Assembly: GCA_050186055.1 (NCBI GenBank) | Contig: JBFWYV010000246.1 | Coordinates: 1 to 7,710 of the forward strand | DNA length: 7,710 nt | Direction: 5' to 3' | From: CAMDPA01 sp050186055 | GTDB lineage: Bacteria; Pseudomonadota; Alphaproteobacteria; Rhizobiales; Hyphomicrobiaceae | Shown here: positions 1-5,829 of the stretch, piece by piece | Position numbering within the stretch: the stretch's first letter is position 1 | Layout: the number at the start of each line of letters is the position of its first letter | Made by a program: the position numbers and the translations under genes | Notes under the pieces: model-generated | The model's input: the letters and a program-made list of their open reading frames with translations, nothing else | Database searches by the model: none | What the model was told of the DNA's origin: nothing

Positions 1-189
1 CCCATCGCCGTCCGCTCGGCAGGCCGGCCGCCCGACCGAGCCCCGCTTGGCCGGAAGCCGCGGGGGTCTCGGCACAGTCGTGTGACGGTCGCTCGGCCAA
101 AGGCTCTGATGATCCAAAACATCGACTATGAGGCGGGGTATCGGCGGCAGCTTGAGCGACTGAGAGACTGGAATGCTGCGATTGCTTGA
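1..189 (+). CDS. Open frame at window edge: possible 3' end of an upstream gene, or a 26-residue ORF
   Basis: The frame is open from the first base to a TGA at 187-189. The last part, from an ATG at 109, reads MIQNIDYEAGYRRQLERLRD and then WNAAIA, and looks like ordinary protein. An AAAGG at 99-103 sits 5 bases before this ATG, so a separate 26-residue ORF is possible. The 36 codons before it are rich in Arg and Pro and resemble an unused frame of GC-rich DNA. All three forward frames stay open for the first 80 bases, so the reading frame cannot be decided here. I do not recognise a family. It is either the tail of an upstream gene in the same cofactor cluster or a short ORF ahead of the moeA pair. 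Confidence 0.2.
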   Translation, partial: PIAVRSAGRPPDRAPLGRKPRGSRHSRVTVARPKALMIQNIDYEAGYRRQLERLRDWNAAIA

Positions 190-248
190 GCAGCCGTTCT
201 GCCTGCCGCGGCTGGACAATGCCCGGTCCACTGCGGCAAGGTTTTCAT

Positions 249-1364
249 ATGATTGCTGACCGCGGACCGCAGCGCATTGCACGGCTCACTCCGCTTGCCG
301 AGGTGCTCGACGACCTTCAGACCTCGGTTGAGGCGGTGGCGCCGGTCGAGACCGGCGTGTTCGCCGCGATCGGGCTGACACTCGCCGCCGACGTGGCGGT
401 GACCTCCGATCGGCCGCCCGCAGTGCTCGCGATACGCGACGGATACGCGGTGCGCGCAGAGGCGACCGCGGATGCAAGCGGCTATACGCCGGCCTTACTC
501 GATCCGGCTCCCGAACGCGTCGATCTGGGCGAGCCGCTTCCGATGGAAGCCGATGCGGTGGCGCCGCTCGACGCCGTCGCTTGGTCCGGCGGGCGGGCCG
601 AGGCGCTGGCGCCGGTCGCACCCGGCGACGGTGTTCTCCTTGCGGGTGGGGACGCGCCCGCCGGTATGGTGCTGCGGCTGGCTGGCACACGGCTACGGCG
701 TATCGACGCCGCGGCGCTGCTGGCCGTCGGGATTGAGCGCGTGGCGGTGCGACGACCCTGCCTGCGTGTCGTTCGCGCAAGCCAAGGTGCAACAATCGAA
801 GCCGCAGCGGGTTTCATCAGAGCGGCTATCGAGGCTGAGGGCGGCTGCGCCATGGTCGACGAGCCTGCGTCCTTGGCCGCCAGCCTCGGCAGCGACGGTT
901 GCGATGCCATCGTCGCCATCGGCGGCACCGGCTCAGGTTCCAACGACAGGAGCGTGGTTGGGCTGGCGAAGGCCGGTCGTGTGGCCTTCCATGGCATCGC
1001 CATCAGCCCGGGTGAGACCACGGCACTTGGCTTCGTCGGCCCGCGTCCGGTGCTGCTCCTGACAGGCCGGCTGGACGCGGCAGTCGCCGGCTGGCTCCTG
1101 GTTGGCCAGCCACTGCTCGCCAGGCTCGCGTTCCGGCTGATCGAGGAGCAGCCGTTCACCGCAGAGCTGTCGCGCAAGGTGGCCTCGCCTCTGGGTCTTG
1201 CCGAGGTGCTCCCGGTCTGCCGCAGGCTCGGCACCGTGGAGCCGCTCGGCGCTTCCTATCTTGCGCCGCAGGCGCTCACGCGCTCCAATGGCTGGATCCT
1301 GGTTCCGGCCGACAGCGAGGGCTTTCCTCCCGGCACTCCGATCCCGGTCAGGTCATGGCCATGA
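249..1364 (+). CDS. Divergent, shortened MoeA-like molybdopterin-binding protein
   Basis: This 371-residue cytoplasmic protein is a degenerate member of the MoeA family, whose standard members (about 400 residues) insert molybdate into adenylated molybdopterin. The frame opens at a TTG at 186, but the ATG at 249 is preferred because AAGG at 238-241 lies 7 bases before it. Family remnants appear in the right order: IRDGYAV at residues 62-68 (the MDGYA motif of domain III), a MoaB/Mog-like GGTGSGSND at 225-233 that keeps the Asp, and HGIAISPGE from 248. The STGDEL...YDSN segment is missing (VVRASQGATIE stands there) and the PGNPVSA loop is replaced by LTGRLDAAVAG. The standard Glu of TGDEL is therefore absent and catalysis by the usual mechanism is doubtful. 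It overlaps the next gene, which encodes a complete MoeA, so translational coupling is likely. It may be a partner subunit, a cofactor-binding or storage protein, or a decaying duplicate. Confidence 0.8.
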   Translation: MIADRGPQRIARLTPLAEVLDDLQTSVEAVAPVETGVFAAIGLTLAADVAVTSDRPPAVLAIRDGYAVRAEATADASGYTPALLDPAPERVDLGEPLPMEADAVAPLDAVAWSGGRAEALAPVAPGDGVLLAGGDAPAGMVLRLAGTRLRRIDAAALLAVGIERVAVRRPCLRVVRASQGATIEAAAGFIRAAIEAEGGCAMVDEPASLAASLGSDGCDAIVAIGGTGSGSNDRSVVGLAKAGRVAFHGIAISPGETTALGFVGPRPVLLLTGRLDAAVAGWLLVGQPLLARLAFRLIEEQPFTAELSRKVASPLGLAEVLPVCRRLGTVEPLGASYLAPQALTRSNGWILVPADSEGFPPGTPIPVRSWP

Positions 1365-3340
1365 GCATGCCGCAGCCAACCGCCCCGACCAGCGCCCTGC
1401 TTGACGCGGTGCGCAGGGCCGCCCGCCAGGAGCAGTTCCTGGAGGTGGTCTCGGCCGATGTCGCGCTCGCACGATTCGAGGCTGCGGCCGGGCTTGCACC
1501 GATGCCGGCCGAGCGTGTGCCCCTTGCGGATGCGCTCGGACTGGTTCTGGCTCGCGATGTCGTGGCATCCATCGACGTGCCCCCGTTCGACCGCTCCAAC
1601 GTGGACGGCTTTGCGCTGCGCTTCGCCGACACACGCAATGCCGCCGATGCGACCCCGGTACAGCTTGCTCTCAACGCCGAGGTGATCGCCTGCGGCCACG
1701 TGCCGTCGATCGAGGTCGCGCAGGGCACGGCGACAGCGATCGCGACGGGTGGCGTTCTACCCCGCGGGGCGGACGCCGTCGCAATGATCGAGCACACCGA
1801 ATTGATCGATAGCGTGCCGGCCATCGAACTGCGCCGCGTGGCCCCGCCGGGCCAGTTCATCTCCTTTGCCGGCTCCGATATCGCGCGTGGCGAGACTCTG
1901 CTGCGGCGTGGTCAGCGCATCGGCTCGCGCGAGATCGGCATGCTGGCGGCTTGCGGCCTGGCCGAGGTCGAGGTGGTGCGGCGACCGCGCGTGGCGGTGC
2001 TGTCCACCGGCGACGAGCTCGTGAGCCTTGGCGTGCCGCTCAGACCTGCAGGCGTCTACGATTCCAACGGCGCGATCCTGGTTGCGGCCATCGCCGAGGC
2101 CGGCGGCGAGCCGGTGGCGTTCGGCGCCTTCCCTGACGATGAGGCCGCGCTGGAAGAGGCGGTGCGCCGTGCGCTGGCGGAATGCGACATGGTGGTACTG
2201 TCTGGCGGCACGTCCAAAGGCGCGGGCGATCTTTCTCACCGTATCGTGTCCCGCCTCGGCAAGCCGGGCATCCTGGTGCACGGCGTGGCGCTGAAACCCG
2301 GCAAGCCGCTCTGCCTTGCAGTGGCGCAGGGCAAGCCGGTTGCGGTGCTGCCCGGATTTCCCACGTCAGCAATCTTCACATTTCATGCGTTCGTGGCACC
2401 CATGATCCGCGCTCGCGCCGGTTTTCCGCCGCAGGCCGCGGAGACAGTGGACGCCGTCGTCCCTGCGCGCATTGCCTCGGAGTTGGGACGCCGGGAGTTC
2501 GTCCTGGTGTCATTGGTCGACGGCAAGGACGGCGCCATTGCCTTTCCCTCCGCGAAAGGATCGGGCGCTGTGACGAGCTTCTCCCAGGCTGATGGCTTCA
2601 TCGCCATCGACGCGCTTGCCTCCGCGCTCGACGCCGGAAGCCGCGTGCCGGTGACGCTGATTGGCCAGGCGGCGCAGGCGCCCGATCTTGTCATCACCGG
2701 CAGCCACGACGTGGCGCTCGACGTCGTGGTCGGTGCGCTCGCCGAAAAGGGCCTGCGCGCGCGCGCCATCGCCGTCGGCAGCCAGGGTGGGGCCGTGGCG
2801 GCGCGCCGCGGCGAATGCGATCTCGCGCCGGTGCATCTCGTCGATCCGCAGACCGGGGTCTACAACCGCCATCTGGTTGAGCCAGGGCTTGCGCTCATCA
2901 AAGGCTGGCAGCGGATGCAGGGCGTTCTATTCCGGCCGGGCGATGTACGCTTTGATGGCAAGTCCCCGGAGGAGGCGGCGAAGGCCGCGCTTGCCGATCC
3001 CGCCTGCCTGATGGTCAACCGTAATGCCGGCGCCGGCACCCGCATACTGATCGATAAGCTGCTCGGCGGCGCGCGGCCGCCGGGTTACGCCAACCAGCCC
3101 AAGTCGCACAACGCGGTTGCCGCGGCCGTGGCCCAGGGCCGCGCCGACTGGGGTGTGGCCATCGAGCCGGTGGCGCGGCTCTACGGGCTCGGTTTTCTGC
3201 CGTTGTCTGTGGAGGAGTATGATTTTCTCCTGGTAGAGAGCCGGCGGGATCGGCCCGCGGTCCAGGCGTTTCTGGCGGCGCTGCATAATGAGCAGGTGCG
3301 TGACGGCATCCGGGCGCTGGGGATGGAGCCTGCCGGGTAA
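1355..3340 (+). CDS. moeA: MoeA molybdopterin molybdotransferase fused to a C-terminal PBP-like domain
   Basis: This 661-residue fusion has a full MoeA domain (residues about 25-435) followed by a PBP-like domain (about 444-661). MoeA adds molybdate, or possibly tungstate here, to adenylated molybdopterin in the cytoplasm. Standard motifs are intact: PPFDRSNVDGFAL at 76-88, GGVLPRGADAV, the catalytic-region STGDEL at 217-222, YDSNG, GGTSKGAGD at 284-292, HGVALKPGKP, and PGFPTSA at 333-339 (usually PGNPVSA). The tail begins DLVITGSHD and contains GSQGG, VNRNAGAGTR and DWGVAIEP, matching the soluble PBP-like family (PF12727 type) found in MoeA-PBP fusions. It has no signal peptide, so it binds a cytoplasmic ligand, perhaps the oxyanion or a cofactor intermediate. 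The start could be 1355, or 1361, where ATGA gives a 4-base overlap with the upstream stop and an AGG lies 8 bases before. It converges on the regulator, which carries a related domain. Confidence 0.92.
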   Translation: MAMSMPQPTAPTSALLDAVRRAARQEQFLEVVSADVALARFEAAAGLAPMPAERVPLADALGLVLARDVVASIDVPPFDRSNVDGFALRFADTRNAADATPVQLALNAEVIACGHVPSIEVAQGTATAIATGGVLPRGADAVAMIEHTELIDSVPAIELRRVAPPGQFISFAGSDIARGETLLRRGQRIGSREIGMLAACGLAEVEVVRRPRVAVLSTGDELVSLGVPLRPAGVYDSNGAILVAAIAEAGGEPVAFGAFPDDEAALEEAVRRALAECDMVVLSGGTSKGAGDLSHRIVSRLGKPGILVHGVALKPGKPLCLAVAQGKPVAVLPGFPTSAIFTFHAFVAPMIRARAGFPPQAAETVDAVVPARIASELGRREFVLVSLVDGKDGAIAFPSAKGSGAVTSFSQADGFIAIDALASALDAGSRVPVTLIGQAAQAPDLVITGSHDVALDVVVGALAEKGLRARAIAVGSQGGAVAARRGECDLAPVHLVDPQTGVYNRHLVEPGLALIKGWQRMQGVLFRPGDVRFDGKSPEEAAKAALADPACLMVNRNAGAGTRILIDKLLGGARPPGYANQPKSHNAVAAAVAQGRADWGVAIEPVARLYGLGFLPLSVEEYDFLLVESRRDRPAVQAFLAALHNEQVRDGIRALGMEPAG

Positions 3341-3383
3341 GACAGCCACGGGTTGGCCGGCTTCGCCGCCCCACCGTCCTGTC
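3341..3383. terminator. Possible bidirectional terminator between convergent genes
   Basis: The 41-base gap between the two convergent stops folds into an imperfect hairpin. Pairs seen are GACAG (3341-3345) with CTGTC (3379-3383), ACGG (3348-3351) with CCGT (3374-3377), and CGGC (3358-3361) with GCCG (3365-3368) around a TTC loop. The outer right arm overlaps the regulator's stop codon. No T-run follows on either strand, so it is not a classical intrinsic terminator. Position between convergent genes is the main argument. Confidence 0.35.
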
Positions 3384-4272
3384 ATCTGTTGAGACGTATG
3401 GCGCCGATCTGCGACAGGTCGTATCCTCCCAGTGCTTCAGCGCACTGGCGTACGCTCTCGCCGTGCAGAAAAGCAAAGAGCTCTCGAGTGGGCGGTTCGA
3501 AATAAGTTCGCCGCCGCAGCGCCAGATCGAACCGTTCCCACACCAGCGGGACGAAGTCGAGCCGATGGGTCGCGGCGACGGATCTGGTCGCCAGACCGCA
3601 AGCGATTTCCCCGTTGCGGATCGCGAGCGCGAGATCCGACCCGGTCGCGAACTTTCCTTCGGCGCAATGGAGGGTATCGAGGCCGACGCCAGACAGCCGC
3701 GCGATCCTCTCCAGAAGGAGCTGTGCGCCGGCTCCGGCGGGGCGGAGGCCAATACGCGCGCGGCAGCGTTGAACGTCGCCGAGCTCGCCAATTCCGAGCG
3801 GGTTGCCGGGCGCGACCAGAAAGCCCTGTTCCCGGCGCGAGAATGCAATCAGAACTGCGTCATGCAACGCCGCGCGGGCGGCGACCCCTTCGATATTGGC
3901 GCACTCGTCGTCGCCCGAGCCGTGAAGATGGATCGCCGCGATTGCGACCTCGTTGCGCTCGAGACGGTCGAGCCCGGCCTCCGAACCTTCTGACAAAAGA
4001 GCGTACCCGCTGCGCGACTGCCGCGTAGCCCACTCGAGGAGCGGATCGTGGCTGCCCCCGATGATGACGGGCGGCTCTGCTGCGACGAAACCCTCAGGCC
4101 GCGACAAGCCGGCTGAAATCCATCGGTCAATCGAAGTGCGGGGGAAGAGCCATTTGCCGGTGACCTTCGAGCAGGGCACTCCTCCCTTGCTCACCAACTC
4201 GTACAGCTTGCGTTCTTTAAGCCGGAGATAGGCGGCCGCTTCCTCGGTCGTCATGTAGACATCATCATGCAT
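3382..4272 (-). CDS. Helix-turn-helix regulator with PBP-like sensor domain, probably controlling the tungstate transporter
   Basis: This is a 296-residue, one-component regulator. Residues about 7-53 form an excisionase/MerR-type helix-turn-helix: MTTEEAAAYLRLKERKLYEL, then KWLFPRTSIDRWI. Residues from about 68 form a PBP-like domain starting VIIGGSHD, with GLRPAGAGA and a later ACGLATRSVA. These match GSHD, VNRNAGAGT and DWGVAIEPVA in the tail of the neighbouring MoeA fusion, so the two proteins share a ligand-binding fold. There is no signal peptide. The frame extends upstream to 4350, but the ATG at 4272 is chosen because AGGAG (4280-4284) lies 7 bases before it. Divergent placement next to the tungstate transporter suggests that it senses tungstate, molybdate or a cofactor form and controls that operon and itself. 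It is not ModE: the usual winged HTH and TOBE domains are absent. The ligand and the direction of control are inferred. Confidence 0.85.
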   Translation of the reverse strand: MHDDVYMTTEEAAAYLRLKERKLYELVSKGGVPCSKVTGKWLFPRTSIDRWISAGLSRPEGFVAAEPPVIIGGSHDPLLEWATRQSRSGYALLSEGSEAGLDRLERNEVAIAAIHLHGSGDDECANIEGVAARAALHDAVLIAFSRREQGFLVAPGNPLGIGELGDVQRCRARIGLRPAGAGAQLLLERIARLSGVGLDTLHCAEGKFATGSDLALAIRNGEIACGLATRSVAATHRLDFVPLVWERFDLALRRRTYFEPPTRELFAFLHGESVRQCAEALGGYDLSQIGAIRLNR

Positions 4273-4294
4273 ATGCCTGCTCCTATATGCATGA
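4265..4294. repeat. Perfect 10-bp inverted repeat over the regulator start codon
   Basis: TCATGCATAT (4265-4274) and ATATGCATGA (4285-4294) are exact reverse complements separated by 10 bases, so the arm centres lie 20 bp apart, about two helical turns. The left arm contains the regulator's start codon (4270-4272) and the spacer contains its ribosome binding site (AGGAG, 4280-4284 on the minus strand). As DNA it fits a dimeric operator for autoregulation. As RNA it would be a 10-bp hairpin with the ribosome binding site in the loop and the AUG in the stem, which could limit translation. Confidence 0.7.
4280..4284 (-). promoter_or_regulatory. Ribosome binding site of the regulator
   Basis: AGGAG on the minus strand, 7 bases before the ATG at 4272. 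It decides the start in favour of 4272 over the upstream ATG at 4350. It lies inside the spacer of the 10-bp inverted repeat. Confidence 0.75.
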
Positions 4295-4303
4295 ATTACA
4301 GAA

Positions 4304-4333
4304 TTGCATGTTAATAGGGAGTATTCGTATCCT
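4304..4333 (+). promoter_or_regulatory. Candidate promoter of the tungstate transporter operon
   Basis: TTGCAT (4304-4309) and TATCCT (4328-4333) are 18 bases apart, a weak sigma70-like pair. The proposed -35 coincides with one of the TGCA elements, so a bound regulator could block or contact polymerase here. It overlaps the candidate minus-strand promoter, so the two would interfere with each other. Confidence 0.25.
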
Positions 4334-4339
4334 AAGCAA
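4311..4339 (-). promoter_or_regulatory. Candidate promoter of the regulator
   Basis: On the minus strand TTGCTT (4339-4334) and TATTAA (4316-4311) are separated by 17 bases, a sigma70-like arrangement with partial matches to consensus (3/6 and 4/6). It would start a transcript near 4304 with a leader of about 30 bases that contains the inverted repeat. Alphaproteobacterial promoters are degenerate, so this is only a candidate. Confidence 0.35.
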
Positions 4340-4368
4340 GGAATGTGCATCAGCGGTGGATCTGATCG

Positions 4369-5070
4369 TTGGACGTGTCCGAAGCCTTCGTCGCGGCCGC
4401 CGCGCTTTTTATCGGTGGTGATGCGACTTTCTACGCGACCGTCGGGCTCTCGCTGACGGTGACCCTTACCGCCGTGCTCGCAGCCTCGCTTCTCGGGTTG
4501 CCTCTCGGAGCCCTGCTCGCGCTGTCGCGCTTCCGCGGCCGCTCTACCGTGATCGTGATCGTCAACGGATTGATGGGACTTCCTCCGGTGGTGGCCGGTC
4601 TCATCGTGTTTCTGCTGCTCTCCCGATCAGGCCCCCTGGGCTTCTTGGGTCTCCTATTCTCGCCGACGGCGATGGTCATCGCTCAGACGCTCCTTGTCCT
4701 GCCGATCATCGTCGCAATCACACGCCAGCTCATCGAAGATCTCTATAAAGAATATCGCGAGCACCTGGTCTCGGTTGGGCTTTCCGGCATCCGCGCGATC
4801 CCCACCCTGTTGTGGGATGGCCGGTTCGCGCTCACGACTGCTGTGCTCGCGGGCTTTGGCCGGGCCAGCGCCGAGGTCGGCGCCGTGTTGATCGTCGGCG
4901 GCAACATTGCCGGCTACACGCGCACCATGACCACATCGATCGCCCTCGAGACCTCCAAGGGCGACCTGCCTCTCGCTCTCGGGCTCGGCATCGTGCTCAT
5001 TGTGCTGACGCTGCTGATCAACGCTTTCACCTACGGCGCCAGCCGGTTTGGCGTGCGCTTCACGGGATGA
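4369..5070 (+). CDS. tupB: Tungstate ABC transporter permease
   Basis: This 233-residue inner-membrane protein is the channel subunit of a tungstate importer of the TupABC type. Hydrophobic segments lie at about residues 20-50, 58-84, 98-118, 150-177 and 198-224. The cytoplasmic coupling loop of ABC permeases is visible around HLVSVGLSGIRAIPTLLW. It is followed by GFGRASAEVGAVLIVGGNIA and TRTMTTSIALETSKGD, segments typical of TupB/WtpB-like permeases. The TTG at 4369 is taken as start because GGTGGA (4355-4360) lies 8 bases before it; a GTG at 4375 is the alternative. It is the first gene of the transporter operon, divergent from the regulator, and its stop overlaps the start of the ATPase gene by 4 bases (ATGA). 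Tungstate rather than molybdate specificity comes mainly from the binding protein downstream. No defect is seen. Confidence 0.88.
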   Translation: MDVSEAFVAAAALFIGGDATFYATVGLSLTVTLTAVLAASLLGLPLGALLALSRFRGRSTVIVIVNGLMGLPPVVAGLIVFLLLSRSGPLGFLGLLFSPTAMVIAQTLLVLPIIVAITRQLIEDLYKEYREHLVSVGLSGIRAIPTLLWDGRFALTTAVLAGFGRASAEVGAVLIVGGNIAGYTRTMTTSIALETSKGDLPLALGLGIVLIVLTLLINAFTYGASRFGVRFTG

Positions 5071-5801
5071 CGGCGATGCGCGATTCTTCTTCGATCCTGC
5101 CGATGTCCGCCGAGGCTTTGTCGTTCGTGGCCGGTGGCAAGATCCTGCTCGATGGTGTTTCGTTCACCCTGCAGCCGGGCGGTCTCACGGCGCTCGTGGG
5201 GCCGAACGGCTCAGGAAAATCCCTGACGCTTCGGCTCTGCCACGGGCTGTTGATGCCCACGTCCGGGCGGGTTTTGTGGGCGATTCCATTCGGCATGGCC
5301 GGGTGGAGACGCCATGCGATGGTGTTCCAGAAGCCGGTGATGCTGCGGCGCTCGGCACGCGCCAACATTGTGCATGCGCTGGCGGCCATCGGCATGGATC
5401 GCCGGACGCGCGAGAAGCGCAGCGACATCGCCCTCCAGCGCTTCGGCATGCGCGAACTTGCGAGAAGTCCGGCGCGGCTGCTTTCGGGCGGCGAGCAGCA
5501 GCGCCTTGCGATCGCGCGCGCGTGGGCCATGGCGCCGGAGGTACTGTTCCTCGACGAGCCGACCTCGCAGCTCGATCCCGGCGCCACACGACAGATCGAA
5601 GAGATGCTCGCCACGCTGAAGGCAGAAGGCGTGACGCTGGTCATGGCCAGCCACGACATGGGCCAAGTCCGCCGCCTTGCCGACCGGGTGCTGTTTTTGA
5701 ATCGCGGCCGGCTCGTCGAGGACACGCCGACCAGGACATTCTTCGATGCCCCGTCGAGCGGCGACGCACGGGCCTTCGTATCCGGCGATCTCGTCTGGTG
5801 A
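5067..5801 (+). CDS. tupC: Tungstate ABC transporter ATP-binding protein
   Basis: This 244-residue cytoplasmic ATPase powers import through TupB. All ABC motifs are present: Walker A GPNGSGKS at residues 45-52, Q-loop VFQKP with Gln88, signature LSGGE at 139-143, Walker B VLFLDEP at 159-165, D-loop near SQLDP, and the switch His196 in ASHD. Its length is near the 200-250 residues of Tup-type ATPases, with no C-terminal TOBE domain of the kind found in ModC, which favours a Tup over a Mod system. The start is the ATG in the ATGA overlap with tupB; an ATG at 5076 is possible. The frame stays open far upstream (to 4812) inside tupB, but that extension has no ABC motif and is not translated as part of this protein. 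Expression is probably coupled to tupB. Confidence 0.9.
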   Translation: MTAMRDSSSILPMSAEALSFVAGGKILLDGVSFTLQPGGLTALVGPNGSGKSLTLRLCHGLLMPTSGRVLWAIPFGMAGWRRHAMVFQKPVMLRRSARANIVHALAAIGMDRRTREKRSDIALQRFGMRELARSPARLLSGGEQQRLAIARAWAMAPEVLFLDEPTSQLDPGATRQIEEMLATLKAEGVTLVMASHDMGQVRRLADRVLFLNRGRLVEDTPTRTFFDAPSSGDARAFVSGDLVW

Positions 5802-5816
5802 CCTCAACAAGAACCC

Positions 5817-5823
5817 AAGGGAG
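5817..5823 (+). promoter_or_regulatory. Ribosome binding site of tupA
   Basis: AAGGGAG lies 6 bases before the ATG at 5830. It fixes that start over the open frame reaching back to 5746, and gives a protein that begins directly with its signal peptide. Confidence 0.75.
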
Positions 5824-5829
5824 CGAGGC

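Larger units (their letters stand above)
4268..4350. promoter_or_regulatory. Cluster of TGCA-centred elements in the divergent control region
   Basis: TGCA occurs at 4268-4271, 4288-4291, 4305-4308 and 4346-4349, in the contexts CATGCATAT, ATATGCATGA, TTGCATG and GTGCATC. Centre spacings are 20, 17 and 41 bp. The third copy lies just past the proposed regulator -10 and within the proposed transporter -35. A less perfect dyad, CATGAATT (4290... CATG at 4290-4293) with AATTGCATG (4302-4310), also spans the second and third copies. This AT-rich patch differs sharply from the GC-rich surroundings. Binding by the neighbouring regulator is inferred. Confidence 0.45.

Noticed and set aside
190..248. 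Moco/Tuco-type riboswitch before the MoeA-like genes
   Set aside because: Only about 60 bases separate the preceding stop from the chosen start, too short for that aptamer, and no matching stem set was seen.
482..1234. A 250-residue minus-strand open frame inside the first MoeA-like gene
   Set aside because: Its Ser/Ala/Pro/Arg-rich composition without motifs is typical of the antisense frame; the plus strand carries MoeA motifs.
3463..3993. Plus-strand open frames (176 and 198 residues) opposite the regulator
   Set aside because: No domain signal; the minus strand has an HTH and a PBP-like domain with a good ribosome binding site.
4273..4368. ModE-type molybdate box
   Set aside because: No pair of TATA-rich arms of the known ModE pattern is present; the dyad here is TCATGCATAT/ATATGCATGA, and the local regulator is not a ModE protein.
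4812..5066. N-terminal extension of the ABC ATPase into tupB
   Set aside because: The extension is Arg/His-rich shadow sequence; ABC homology starts after 5067, where an ATGA overlap gives a natural start.
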